Position numbers and translations under genes: made by a program. A stretch of DNA of 17,240 nucleotides, taken from the NCBI GenBank assembly GCA_030918015.1, contig JAUPTP010000005.1, positions 1 to 17,240 on the forward strand, in the 5' to 3' direction. Position 1 is the stretch's first letter. Each line of letters starts with the position of its first letter. The stretch comes from Pseudomonadota bacterium. Lineage in GTDB: Bacteria > Pseudomonadota > Gammaproteobacteria > Burkholderiales > Burkholderiaceae_C. Shown here piece after piece: positions 7,579 through 15,616 of this stretch. The notes beneath the pieces were generated by a model, which saw only the letters and a list, made by a program, of their open reading frames with translations, ran no database searches and was not told where the DNA came from.

Positions 7579-8753
7579 GGGGTCGTGGCGCCGCGTCGGG
7601 CGGCCGAGCGGATGTGGCGGGGATCGGCGGGGTCAAGCTCGGGCGGAACGGCGATGTCCTCGAGCGTGCCGGGATAGGGCGCGCGGCCGGCCATGGCCTG
7701 GCGCAGGCGATAGACATGGGCCAGCACCTGGGCGACGGCGCTGTAGAGCGGCATCGGGATCTCGTGCTCGAGCTCGGTGGTGGCGTAGAGCGCGCGCGCC
7801 AGCGGCGGGGCCTGCAGCACCGGCACGCCCGAGGTGGCGGCCACCTCGCGGATGCGCATGGCCAGGTCATCGACGCCCTTGGCCACCACGCGGGGCGCGC
7901 CCGGCCCGTCGGGGTCGTACTTCAGCGCCACCGCATAGTGGGTCGGGTTCATCACGACCATGTCGGCCTTCGGGACGGCGGCCATCATGCGCCGGCGCGA
8001 GACCTCGCGCATGCGCGCCTTGATGCGGCCCTTGACCTCCTGGTTGCCCTCCTGCTGCTTGAATTCCTCCTTGACCTCCTGATGGCTCATCTTGAGCCGG
8101 GAGGCATGCAGGAAGCGCTGCAGCGGCACGTCGACCACCGCGAACAGCGCCAGCACCAGCACCAGCTGCCACAGGCCCGACATCAGCAGATCGCCCGCCT
8201 CGGCGAAGGCCTGGTTCAGGCCGCCGGCGGACTGCAGCCGCACGAAGTCCTCATGGTGCGCCCACAGGTAGCCCGCACCCACGACGCCCAGCACCAGCGC
8301 CAGCACGCAGGCCTTGAGCATGTCGCCGAGCTGGGCCTTCGAGACGATGCGCCCCAGCCCCGCGATCGGATCGAACTTGTCGAACTTCGGCGCCAGGACC
8401 TGGGTCGTGAACACCCAGCCCCCCGAGGCCAGGGCCGCGGCCAGCGCCGCCAGCGAGGTGATCAGCCCGAAGGCGACCAGCAGCGGCAGCACCGACAGGC
8501 CCAGGTCATGAAGCCGCTCGAGCATGCGCTCGGGCGATCGCAGCGTGACCACGTCGAAGCGCAGCGCCGCGGCCAGCAGGTCGCGCAGCCGCTCGGTGAG
8601 CGGACCGATGGCCGCGCCCAGCACGCCCAGGGCCGTCGCCACCACGGCCAGATGTCCCAGGTCGCGCGAACGGACGATCTGGCCCTCCTCGCGCGCCTTC
8701 CTCAGCCGTTTCGCTGTGGCGGGGAGCTGCTTGTCTTGCGAGCCGTCGGACAT
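7575..8753 (-). CDS. flhB: Flagellar export switch protein FlhB
   Basis: FlhB sits in the inner membrane beside FlhA and switches export from rod/hook to filament substrates after cutting itself. The protein is 392 residues. Its N-terminus KRLRKAREEGQIVRSRDL is typical. Four hydrophobic segments lie at about 32-50, 84-110, 143-163 and 188-207. The conserved cytoplasmic stretch SHQEVKEEFKQQEGNQEVKGRIK precedes the autocleavage motif NPTH at 269-272, the same numbering as Salmonella FlhB. The ATG at 8753 has no clear ribosome binding site, but the N-terminus fits the family. It is the first gene of the minus-strand operon. Its promoter should lie in 8754-8942; I see no confident match to a known flagellar promoter there. 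Confidence 0.98.
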   Translation of the reverse strand: MSDGSQDKQLPATAKRLRKAREEGQIVRSRDLGHLAVVATALGVLGAAIGPLTERLRDLLAAALRFDVVTLRSPERMLERLHDLGLSVLPLLVAFGLITSLAALAAALASGGWVFTTQVLAPKFDKFDPIAGLGRIVSKAQLGDMLKACVLALVLGVVGAGYLWAHHEDFVRLQSAGGLNQAFAEAGDLLMSGLWQLVLVLALFAVVDVPLQRFLHASRLKMSHQEVKEEFKQQEGNQEVKGRIKARMREVSRRRMMAAVPKADMVVMNPTHYAVALKYDPDGPGAPRVVAKGVDDLAMRIREVAATSGVPVLQAPPLARALYATTELEHEIPMPLYSAVAQVLAHVYRLRQAMAGRAPYPGTLEDIAVPPELDPADPRHIRSAARRGATTP

Positions 8754-8942
8754 CGTGGAGGGGCAATCGAGGAAGCGTCGGGAAAAGGATCAGGATCGGC
8801 GCGGGCCGCCCCGCCGCCATTCTTGCGAGTCGCCCTGCCGGCTTGAGGCCGATAAGCACCCCGAAGCGACAGGTATTCGCGCCGGGGCCCGACAATTGAC
8901 CGATCTCAAGCATCCGATCAGCGACACGGGCACAGTGCGGAC
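8754..8942. other. Divergent intergenic region between flhB and copA
   Basis: These 189 bases must hold the start signals of both the flagellar operon (leftward) and copA (rightward). I see no coding sequence. GACAAT at 8891-8896 is a possible -10 for copA. A direct repeat of CCGATC occurs at 8900-8905 and 8914-8919. GCCGATAA at 8848-8855 resembles the sigma-28 -10 element but lacks a matching -35. No CueR-type dyad of ACCTTCC/GGAAGGT form is seen. Confidence 0.5.
8891..8896 (+). promoter_or_regulatory. Possible -10 hexamer of copA
   Basis: GACAAT (4/6 to TATAAT) lies 46 bases before the copA start codon. GCGACA, a partial -35 match, is at 8866-8871, leaving a 19-base spacer. That is the spacing of MerR-family (CueR-type) promoters, but the spacer lacks the usual dyad. 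A similar GACAAT precedes ubiA in this window. Weak evidence. Confidence 0.25.
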
Positions 8943-11168
8943 ATGGACACCGCCCTTGCTCCCGTGACCGAATGCACGCTGCCGATCGACGGCATGACCT
9001 GCGCCTCCTGCGTGGCCCGCGTCGAGCGGGCCCTGAAGAAGGTGCCCGGCGTGACCGAGGCCGAGGTCAACCTGGCCACCGAGCAGGCCACCGTGCGCGC
9101 CAGCGGCCCCATCGCGCGCGCGACGCTGGCCGCGGCGATCCGCCGCACCGGCTTCGGCGTGCCCGACGAGGCCGCGCCCGAGGCGCCGGCGGTCGCGCCG
9201 AAGGAGCCCTGGCTCGGCGAAGGCCGGCGGGTGCTGCTGGCGGCGCTGCTGTCGCTGCCGCTGGTGGCGCCGATGCTGCTCTCGCCCTTCGGCGTCGAGG
9301 CGATGCTGCCTGGGGGCTGGCAGGCGCTGCTGGCCACGCCGGTGCAGTTCTGGCTGGGCGCGCGCTTCTACCGTGCCGGCTGGCATGCGCTGCGCGCCGG
9401 CAGCGGCAACATGGACCTGCTGGTCGCGCTGGGCACCAGCGCGGCCTATGCGCTGTCGCTGTGGCTGCTGATGACGGGCCACGGCCACCATCTCTACTTC
9501 GAGAGCGCGGCGGTCGTCATCACGCTGGTGATGCTGGGCAAGTGGCTGGAGTCGCGCGCCAAGCACCGCACCGTCGAGGCGATCCGCGCGCTGCGGGCGC
9601 TCGCCCCCGAGACCGCGCGGGTGATCGCGCCCGACGGCTCCGAGCAGGAGCGGCCGCTGGCGCGGGTGCGCGTCGGCGACCGGGTGGTGATCCGGCCGGG
9701 CGAGCGGGTGCCGGTCGACGGCGAGATCGTCGAGGGCGCCAGCCATCTGGACGAATCGCTGCTGACCGGCGAGAGCCTGCCGGTGGCGCGCGAGCCCGGC
9801 CAGCGCGTCACCGGCGGCGCGGTCAACGGCGAGGGCCGGCTGGTGGTGCGCACGCGGGCGACGGGCGCCGAGACCACGCTGGCGCGCATCGTGCGGCTGG
9901 TCGAGTCGGCGCAGGCGAAGAAGGCGCCGATCCAGCGCCTGGTCGATCAGGTCAGCGCGGTCTTCGTGCCGGTGGTGATCGTGCTGGCGCTGCTGACGCT
10001 GCTGGGCTGGGGCCTGATCGGCGGCGACTGGGAGGCGGCCCTGCTGCGCGCGGTGGCGGTGCTGGTGATCGCCTGCCCCTGTGCGCTCGGTCTGGCCACG
10101 CCGGCGGCGATCATGGTCGGCACCGGCGCGGCGGCGCGCCACGGCATCCTGATCAAGGACGCGCAGGCGCTGGAGGTGGCGCAGGCGGTGCGGGTCGTCG
10201 CCTTCGACAAGACCGGCACGCTGACGGCCGGGCGCCCGGCGCTGACCGGCCTGGCGGCCGCGCCGGGCCTGTCAGAGCACGAGGCGCTGCGCCTGGCCGC
10301 GGCGCTGCAGGCGGGCAGCGAGCATCCGCTGGCACGCGCGGTGAACGAGGCGGCCCGGGCGCAGGCCTCGGCCACCGACACCGTGGCCGCCGCGGCCGCC
10401 CTGCGCGCCGAGCCCGGCCGTGGCGTCTCCGGCACGGTCGAGGGCCGCGCGCTGCGGCTGGGCAGCCAGCGCTGGATGGACGAGCTGGGCGTCGCCACCG
10501 CGCCGCTGCATGCGCAGGCCCAGGCCTGGCTGGCGCAAGGCCACACGCTGTCCTGGCTGGCCGAGATCGTGCCGGGCGGCCCGCCGCGCCTGCTCGGCGC
10601 GCTGGCCTTCGGCGACACGCTCAAGCCCGGCGCCCTCGAGGCCATCGGCCGCCTGCGCGCGATGGGCCTGCGCACGCTGCTGCTCAGCGGCGACAACCGC
10701 AGCGCGGTCGAGGCCGCCGGCCGGCTGCTGGGCATCGACGAGGTGCGCGCCGAGGTGCTGCCCGGCGACAAGGCCGGCGTGATCCAGGCCCTGCGCGAGG
10801 GCGGCCGGAAGGTGGCGATGGTCGGCGACGGCCTGAACGACGCGCCGGCGCTGGCCGCGGCCGACGTCGGCCTGGCGATCACCCACAGCGACGGCACCGG
10901 CACCGACGTGGCGATGCATGCGGCCGGCATCACGCTGATGCGCGGCGACCCCGGCGCGGTGGCCGACGCGATCGACATCTCGCGGCGCACCACCCGCAAG
11001 ATCCGCCAGAACCTGTTCTGGGCCTTCGTCTACAACATCGTCGGCATTCCGCTGGCGGCGGCAGGGCTGCTGAGCCCGGTGGTGGCCGGCGCGGCGATGG
11101 CCGCCAGCAGCGTCAGCGTCATCAGCAACGCGCTGCTGCTGTCGCGCTGGCGCCCGGGCGGGCGCTGA
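8943..11168 (+). CDS. copA: Cu(I)-exporting P1B-1-type ATPase
   Basis: CopA pumps cytoplasmic Cu(I) across the inner membrane at the cost of ATP. The protein is 741 residues with one N-terminal metal-binding domain (GMTCASC, Cys20 and Cys23). In order come TGES (275-278, actuator), the membrane copper site CPC (378-380), the phosphorylated Asp in DKTGT (422-426), SEHPLA (459-464, nucleotide domain) and GDGLND (628-633). YN (697-698) and MAASS (719-723) mark the copper subgroup P1B-1. About eight membrane helices are expected. Compared with E. coli CopA there are about four extra residues after GLAI (THSD, about 647-650). The ATG at 8943 has a poor ribosome binding site. No CueR regulator or copper chaperone is adjacent. 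It converges with the cytochrome gene across 13 bp. Confidence 0.95.
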   Translation: MDTALAPVTECTLPIDGMTCASCVARVERALKKVPGVTEAEVNLATEQATVRASGPIARATLAAAIRRTGFGVPDEAAPEAPAVAPKEPWLGEGRRVLLAALLSLPLVAPMLLSPFGVEAMLPGGWQALLATPVQFWLGARFYRAGWHALRAGSGNMDLLVALGTSAAYALSLWLLMTGHGHHLYFESAAVVITLVMLGKWLESRAKHRTVEAIRALRALAPETARVIAPDGSEQERPLARVRVGDRVVIRPGERVPVDGEIVEGASHLDESLLTGESLPVAREPGQRVTGGAVNGEGRLVVRTRATGAETTLARIVRLVESAQAKKAPIQRLVDQVSAVFVPVVIVLALLTLLGWGLIGGDWEAALLRAVAVLVIACPCALGLATPAAIMVGTGAAARHGILIKDAQALEVAQAVRVVAFDKTGTLTAGRPALTGLAAAPGLSEHEALRLAAALQAGSEHPLARAVNEAARAQASATDTVAAAAALRAEPGRGVSGTVEGRALRLGSQRWMDELGVATAPLHAQAQAWLAQGHTLSWLAEIVPGGPPRLLGALAFGDTLKPGALEAIGRLRAMGLRTLLLSGDNRSAVEAAGRLLGIDEVRAEVLPGDKAGVIQALREGGRKVAMVGDGLNDAPALAAADVGLAITHSDGTGTDVAMHAAGITLMRGDPGAVADAIDISRRTTRKIRQNLFWAFVYNIVGIPLAAAGLLSPVVAGAAMAASSVSVISNALLLSRWRPGGR

Positions 11169-11181
11169 GTTCGGCCCCGGA

Positions 11182-11838
11182 TCAGCGGAAGCGGCTGTTG
11201 CCCACCGTCTGCAGGTCGCCCGGCAGCGAGGCGATGTAGGCGGCCAGCATCTTCAGCTCCGCAGGGCTGAAGGGCTTGGCCATGCCCGCCATGATCGCAT
11301 TGCCGCGACCGACGATCGGACTGCTGCCGACCTGGTAGGCCTTCAGCGCGGCGTAGAGGTAGTCGCCATGCTGGCCGGCGAGCTTGGGGTAGCTGCCGTC
11401 GATCGGCTTGTTGAGGTTCTCGCCGTGGCAGGACAGGCAGTTGCCCTTCTTCAGCAGCTCGGCCACCTGCGCATCGGGCCCTGGAGCCACGGCCGCCGCG
11501 GCCGGAGCCGCGTGACCGCCGTAGTAGGCCGACAGGTCGGCGATGTCCTGATCGCTGAGCGAGCCGGCCACGCCGCGCATCGTCGGGTGCCGGCGCTCGC
11601 CGCTGCGGTAGGCGCCCAGCGCCGCGGCGATGTACTTCGCGCCCTGGCCGGAGATCATCGGCACCTGATAGACCTCGGGGAAGCTGGCGCGGTAGTTCGG
11701 GATGCCGTGGCAGCCGATGCACATGGCGGCCTTCTTCTGACCGGCCGCGGGATCGCCGGCGCCGTCCTGCGCTCGTGCGCCGGTGGTCATCGAGACAAGG
11801 GCCAGGGCCGACGACAGGACGAGAACAGCAGGCTTCAT
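11182..11838 (-). CDS. Periplasmic di-haem cytochrome c4
   Basis: Cytochromes c4 carry electrons in the periplasm, typically from the bc1 complex to terminal oxidases. The 218-residue precursor has a Sec signal peptide (MKPAVLVLSSALALVSMTTG, probable cut after ARA at residue 23). Two class I haem domains follow, with CIGCH (40-44) and CLSCH (134-138). Likely axial Met ligands are M87 (HPTMRG) and M183 or M186 (AIMAGMAKPFS). Two fused single-haem domains of about 24 kDa in total is the c4 pattern. The ATG at 11838 is chosen because it starts the signal peptide; an in-frame TTG at 11895 would add an unlikely leader. The ribosome binding site is weak. Upstream are a -10-like element and a perfect FNR-type box. 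The gene is divergent from oxyR and convergent with copA. Confidence 0.93.
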   Translation of the reverse strand: MKPAVLVLSSALALVSMTTGARAQDGAGDPAAGQKKAAMCIGCHGIPNYRASFPEVYQVPMISGQGAKYIAAALGAYRSGERRHPTMRGVAGSLSDQDIADLSAYYGGHAAPAAAAVAPGPDAQVAELLKKGNCLSCHGENLNKPIDGSYPKLAGQHGDYLYAALKAYQVGSSPIVGRGNAIMAGMAKPFSPAELKMLAAYIASLPGDLQTVGNSRFR

Positions 11839-11850
11839 GGCGCAACGGGC

Positions 11851-11864
11851 TTGATGCCCATCAA
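11851..11864. promoter_or_regulatory. Perfect FNR/ANR-type box
   Basis: TTGAT-GCCC-ATCAA matches the FNR/ANR/CRP-superfamily consensus TTGAT-N4-ATCAA at all ten defined positions. It is centred about 20 bases upstream of the cytochrome c4 start codon. If the TACAAT at 11878-11883 (minus strand) is the -10, the box lies just downstream of the transcription start, a position expected to repress when FNR is active without oxygen. It could also serve a rightward promoter. Confidence 0.5.
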
Positions 11865-11873
11865 ATGAGTTCG

Positions 11874-11900
11874 ATGGATTGTAGATACGGATCAATCCAT
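11874..11900. repeat. 8-bp inverted repeat in the cytochrome c4/oxyR divergent region
   Basis: ATGGATTG (11874-11881) and CAATCCAT (11893-11900) are perfect inverted copies with 11 bases between them. The left arm overlaps the presumed minus-strand -10. The size and spacing suit a dimeric regulator, perhaps of LysR type, but I cannot name the protein. OxyR ATAG/CTAT half-sites are not evident. Confidence 0.5.
11878..11883 (-). promoter_or_regulatory. Probable -10 element of the cytochrome c4 gene
   Basis: On the minus strand TACAAT matches 5 of 6 bases of TATAAT and lies about 40 bases before the ATG at 11838, predicting a leader of about 33 bases. No good -35 is seen at the usual spacing, which would fit a regulated promoter. 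Confidence 0.4.
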
Positions 11901-12077
11901 GATGGGGCGCCTCGTGAGCAGTGAAAACCTTCGACCCGGGTGGCCCCGCTCTGTGCTACATGGGGAGGCGGACCAGCCGAATGGGGGCCATGACACCGAT
12001 GTGGGTTTTCAAGACAATCCACCCTCGGGCTGGCGAGGCCGTGTTCCGCGCCCCGTTTCACCCTGGCTGGATCCTGA

Positions 12078-13013
12078 ATGACCCTCACCGAACTGCGCTA
12101 CATCGTTGCGGTCGCACGCGAAAGACATTTCGGGCGGGCGGCGGAGGCCTGCTTCGTCTCTCAGCCGACGCTGTCGGTCGCGATCAAGAAGCTCGAGGAA
12201 GAGCTGGAGGTCAAGCTGTTCGAGCGCGGCGGCAGCGAGGTCTCGGTGACGCCGCTGGGCGAAGAGATCGTGCGCCAGGCGCAGGTCACGCTCGAGAACG
12301 CAGCCTCGATCAAGGAGATCGCGCGGCGCGGCAAGGACCCGCTGGCCGGACCGATCCGGCTGGGCGTCATCTACACGATCGGCCCCTACCTGCTGCCCTC
12401 GCTGGTGCGCAACACCATCGCGCAGGTGCCGCAGATGCCGCTGATGCTGCAGGAGAACTTCACCGTGAGGCTGCTGGAGATGCTGCGCACCGGCGAGCTC
12501 GACTGCACCATCCTGGCCGAGCCCTTCCCCGACACCGGCCTGGCGATCGCGCCGCTGTACGACGAGCCTTTCCTGGTCGCGGTGCCGCGCCAGCATCCGC
12601 TGGCCTCGCGCACGGCCATCTCCTCGGCCGAGCTCAAGCAGGAGACGATGCTGCTGCTGGGCACCGGCCACTGCTTCCGCGACCATGTGCTCGAGGTCTG
12701 CCCGGAGTTCGCGCGCTTCGCCAGCGACGCCGAGGGCATCCGCAAGAGCTTCGAGGGCTCCTCGCTGGAGACCATCCGCCACATGGTGGCCTCCGGCATG
12801 GGCATCACGGTGGTGCCGCGGCTCTCGGTGCCACCGGGCCAGGCGGACGACCCGGAGGCCCTGGTGCGCTACGTGCCGTTCTCCGACCCGGTCCCCACGC
12901 GGCGGGTCGTGCTGGCCTGGCGGCGCTCGTTCACCCGCTACGAGGCGATCGCGGCGCTGCGCAACGCCATCCTGGCCTGCCCGCTCGAGGGCGTGCGTCG
13001 CCTCGAGGCCTGA
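12078..13013 (+). CDS. oxyR: Hydrogen peroxide-sensing regulator OxyR
   Basis: OxyR is a LysR-family DNA-binding protein that switches on peroxide defence when two cysteines form a disulfide. The 311-residue protein has the N-terminal helix-turn-helix (about 1-60, RHFGRAAEACFVSQPTLSVA, then IKKLEEELEVKLFER). The effector domain starts at about 90. The redox cysteines are exactly at 199 and 208 in GTGHCFRDHVLEVCPE, as in E. coli OxyR, so peroxide sensing should be intact. The ATG at 12078 is the only start that fits the LysR N-terminus; the ribosome binding site is weak. The gene is divergent from cytochrome c4 with 239 bp between. No OxyR-regulated gene such as katG or ahpC is in the window. 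Confidence 0.96.
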   Translation: MTLTELRYIVAVARERHFGRAAEACFVSQPTLSVAIKKLEEELEVKLFERGGSEVSVTPLGEEIVRQAQVTLENAASIKEIARRGKDPLAGPIRLGVIYTIGPYLLPSLVRNTIAQVPQMPLMLQENFTVRLLEMLRTGELDCTILAEPFPDTGLAIAPLYDEPFLVAVPRQHPLASRTAISSAELKQETMLLLGTGHCFRDHVLEVCPEFARFASDAEGIRKSFEGSSLETIRHMVASGMGITVVPRLSVPPGQADDPEALVRYVPFSDPVPTRRVVLAWRRSFTRYEAIAALRNAILACPLEGVRRLEA

Positions 13014-13020
13014 GCGCCCT

Positions 13021-13037
13021 GCCCGCTCAAGGCGGGC
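13021..13037 (+). repeat. GC-rich hairpin after oxyR
   Basis: GCCCGC (13021-13026), loop TCAAG, GCGGGC (13032-13037) form a perfect 6-bp stem 7 bases after the oxyR stop. No T-run follows, so it is not a standard intrinsic terminator. It may slow the polymerase or protect the oxyR mRNA end. Confidence 0.4.
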
Positions 13038-13056
13038 CCGGACGGTGCCGAAAGCC

Positions 13057-13078
13057 GGCAAGGCCCTGTGCCCTTGCC
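13057..13078 (+). promoter_or_regulatory. Hairpin directly before the GGDEF-EAL start codon
   Basis: GGCAAGG (13057-13063) and CCTTGCC (13072-13078) form a perfect 7-bp stem with an 8-base loop, ending 5 bases before the ATG at 13084. It occupies the place where a ribosome binding site should be, and no Shine-Dalgarno sequence is visible. It could limit translation, or it may indicate that the true start lies elsewhere. Confidence 0.35.
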
Positions 13079-13083
13079 CGCCG

Positions 13084-15558
13084 ATGCCCGCCTCCTCCAA
13101 GAACACCGCCCGCCCGCCCGCGGCCGCCTCCGCGGCACGCCTGCCCGCGACCGATCGTCGCCGCCAGGACCGCCGCCGCACGCTGAAGTCCTCCGACGAG
13201 GCCATCGAGGCGCGGGTGCGGCTGCATCAGCATGCGGCCGTGGTGCGGGCGCTGCCCTGGGTGGCGGGCCTGTCGGCGCTGGGCGCGATGTCGGTGGCCG
13301 CCGCCGCCCCCGCCTCGGCGGTGCGGGTGCCGATGTGGATGTGGCTGTTCGCGCTGACCGTGCTGACGCTGGTGCAGCTGCGGTTCTGGCAGCACGAGCG
13401 GCGTCAGGGCCGGCCGGTGCTGGTGTCGCGGCGCCGCATCAGGCTCTACGGCCTGCATGCCGGCCTGACCGGCCTGCTGTGGAGCCTGCCGCCGGTGCTG
13501 ATGACCTTCGGGGGCAACGGCACGATGGCGGCGGTCTGTGGCATGACCTTGATGACGATGCTGTGTGCCGGCGCCCTGTCCGTGCTGACGGTGCCGCGCG
13601 CGCTGCGGACCTACCTGGCCCTGCTGGGTCTGGGACCGCTGGCCGGCGTCATGCTGCAGGGCAGCCTGCCGGCGTGGAGCCTGCTGGTGCAGTGGGTGGT
13701 GCTCGCGGGGCTGGCCAGCGCCTGCAGCCGGGCGCTGCAGCGGCTCCTGCGCGCCCGCATCGGCGCCGAGCTGCAGTCGGACCACCAGATGCAGATCGTC
13801 GGGCTGCTGCTGCGGGACTTCGAGGACCAGGGCAGCGACGTGATCTGGGAGATCGACGTGGCCGGGCGGCTCTGCCATGTCTCCAGCGCGCTGGCCGAGG
13901 CCCTGGGCCGCGAGGTGGGCGCGCTGAATGGCCGCTCGCTGACCGGTCTGCTCAACGAGCTGCAGAAGGACCTGCCCGAGAGCGAGCGCGAATCGGCCGG
14001 TCTGCTGCACGAACGGCTGACCCAGGGCCAGCCCTTCCGCGACGTGCCGCTGCCGCTGGTGATCGAGGGGCAGCCGCGCTGGTGGTCGATGACCGCCAAG
14101 CCGCTGGTCGACGAGCGCGGCAGCGCGGTGGGCTGGCGGGGCGTGGCGCGCGACATGACCCAGGCCCGCCACGCCGACCGGCGCCTCACCTGGCTGGCCC
14201 ACAACGACACCCTGACCGGGCTGACCAACCGCGCGCACTTTCGGGTGCTGCTCGAGAAGGCGCTGGCGCAGGCCCAGCAGCAGCAGCGCCGCGGCGCCGT
14301 CATGTGCCTGGACCTGGACGGATTCAAGAGCGTGAACGACACGCTCGGCCACGCCACGGGCGACGCGCTGCTGGTCGAGGTGGCCCGGCGGCTCAAGGAG
14401 GCGGCCGGCCGGGCCCAGGTGGTGGCCCGGCTCGGCGGCGACGAGTTCGCGGTGCTGATGCGCTCGGTCCACGAGGACGGCGAGATCGCCGCGGCCGGCC
14501 AGCGCATCATCGAGGCCATGCGCGCCCCCTGCGAGGTGATGGGCGCGGCCGTGCCGGTGCGGGTGAGCGTGGGCATCGCCCGCTTTCCCGACGACGGCAT
14601 GACGGTCGACGAGATGATGCAGCACGGCGACCTGGCGCTCTACGACGCCAAGAGCCACGCCCCCGGCTCGGTGCGCTTCTTCGTCGCGCGGCTGGGCGAA
14701 CAGGTGCGCCGCCGCCTGGTGCTCGAGCGCGACCTGCGCGAGGCCATCGAGCGCGGCCAGCTCGAGCTGCACTTCCAGCCCAAGGTCAGCCTGCGCGACT
14801 GGACGGTGACCGGCTTCGAGGCGCTGCTGCGCTGGCATCACCCCGAGCACGGCCCCATCTCCCCGGCCGAATTCATCCCGGTGGCCGAGGAAAGCGGCCT
14901 GATCCTGCAGATGGGCGAGTGGGCGCTCGACCAGGCCTGCCGGGAGGCGGCGCGCTGGCCCGACCCGCTGCAGGTGGCGGTCAACATCTCGCCGGTGCAG
15001 GTGATGGCGCAGAACCTGCCCGACGCGGTGCAGCGCGCGCTGCAGCGCAGCGGCCTGGCGCCGCACCGGCTCGAGCTGGAGATCACCGAGTCGGTCTTCA
15101 TCAACGAGACCCGCGGCACGGTGGAGCGGCTGCATGCGCTGGGCCGGCTGGGCGTGCAGATCGCGCTGGACGACTTCGGCACCGGCTATTCCTCGCTGGC
15201 CTACCTGCGCCGCTTCCCCTTCGACACGCTGAAGATCGACCGCGCCTTCGTGCGCGAGCTGCTGGTGAGCCGGGACGCGCGCTCGATCGTGCGCAACATC
15301 CTGGCGCTGGCGCAGTCGCTGCGCATGTCGACCGTGGCCGAGGGCGTCGAGGAGCCGATGCAGGTCAGCGTGCTCGAGGCCGAGGGCTGCGACCTGGTGC
15401 AGGGCTACTACGCCTCGCGGCCGATGCCCGCCGGCCAGGTGCTCGACTTCATGCTCAACTGGGGCGAGCGCCACCGCCCGCACCGCCCGCGCGAGTTCGA
15501 GCTGGCCAACACCGAGCCCGCCGGACTGCCGGCCCTGTCAGGCACGACGATGCGCTGA
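13084..15558 (+). CDS. Membrane-bound PAS-GGDEF-EAL c-di-GMP turnover protein
   Basis: GGDEF domains make and EAL domains break the second messenger c-di-GMP, which governs motility versus biofilm. The 824-residue protein starts with a basic, disordered tail (1-48). About six membrane helices follow at 51-215, then a PAS-like domain (about 240-365). The GGDEF domain (about 366-530) has an intact GGDEF at 451-455, but the inhibitory RxxD site is GRAQ. The EAL domain (about 545-795) has EALLRW (579-584), N634, E666, D696-D697, K717, E753 and E756, and Q773. All expected metal-binding and catalytic residues appear present, so phosphodiesterase activity is likely and cyclase activity possible. 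The start is uncertain: ATG 13084 is chosen; GTG 13045 in the same frame would add 13 residues. The frame also stays open back over oxyR, which is discounted. Confidence 0.9.
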   Translation: MPASSKNTARPPAAASAARLPATDRRRQDRRRTLKSSDEAIEARVRLHQHAAVVRALPWVAGLSALGAMSVAAAAPASAVRVPMWMWLFALTVLTLVQLRFWQHERRQGRPVLVSRRRIRLYGLHAGLTGLLWSLPPVLMTFGGNGTMAAVCGMTLMTMLCAGALSVLTVPRALRTYLALLGLGPLAGVMLQGSLPAWSLLVQWVVLAGLASACSRALQRLLRARIGAELQSDHQMQIVGLLLRDFEDQGSDVIWEIDVAGRLCHVSSALAEALGREVGALNGRSLTGLLNELQKDLPESERESAGLLHERLTQGQPFRDVPLPLVIEGQPRWWSMTAKPLVDERGSAVGWRGVARDMTQARHADRRLTWLAHNDTLTGLTNRAHFRVLLEKALAQAQQQQRRGAVMCLDLDGFKSVNDTLGHATGDALLVEVARRLKEAAGRAQVVARLGGDEFAVLMRSVHEDGEIAAAGQRIIEAMRAPCEVMGAAVPVRVSVGIARFPDDGMTVDEMMQHGDLALYDAKSHAPGSVRFFVARLGEQVRRRLVLERDLREAIERGQLELHFQPKVSLRDWTVTGFEALLRWHHPEHGPISPAEFIPVAEESGLILQMGEWALDQACREAARWPDPLQVAVNISPVQVMAQNLPDAVQRALQRSGLAPHRLELEITESVFINETRGTVERLHALGRLGVQIALDDFGTGYSSLAYLRRFPFDTLKIDRAFVRELLVSRDARSIVRNILALAQSLRMSTVAEGVEEPMQVSVLEAEGCDLVQGYYASRPMPAGQVLDFMLNWGERHRPHRPREFELANTEPAGLPALSGTTMR

Positions 15559-15573
15559 GCGGCGCGACGCGGC

Positions 15574-15579
15574 GACAAT
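15574..15579 (+). promoter_or_regulatory. Possible -10 hexamer of ubiA
   Basis: GACAAT lies 37 bases before the ubiA ATG at 15617, in the 58-bp gap after the GGDEF-EAL gene. The same hexamer precedes copA. No clear -35 is seen, so ubiA could instead be read through from upstream. Confidence 0.25.
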
Positions 15580-15616
15580 GGCGGTTCCTGCCCGACCGCC
15601 TCTGCCCCGCCGCGCG

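Noticed and set aside
8848..8855. GCCGATAA, identical to the sigma-28 -10 consensus, on the plus strand before copA
   Set aside because: There is no TAAAGTTT-like -35 eleven bases upstream, and the orientation points to copA, not to the flagellar operon.
11899..12081. A 60-codon plus-strand frame ending in an ATGA overlap with the oxyR start
   Set aside because: It crosses the regulatory region, has no clear ribosome binding site and no recognisable protein features. A leader peptide cannot be excluded but is not supported.
12685..13083. Open frame extending the GGDEF-EAL gene upstream into oxyR
   Set aside because: The translation is Ser/Arg/Ala-rich shadow of oxyR coding sequence and adds no domain.
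13027..15483. Very long open frames opposite or out of frame with real genes (for example 13027-15483 minus, 13068-15620 plus, 6094-7677 plus, 8972-11239 plus, 3899-5518 plus)
   Set aside because: They are mirror or shifted frames of well-identified genes in very GC-rich DNA, with His/Arg/Ala/Gly-rich or low-complexity translations and no family motifs.
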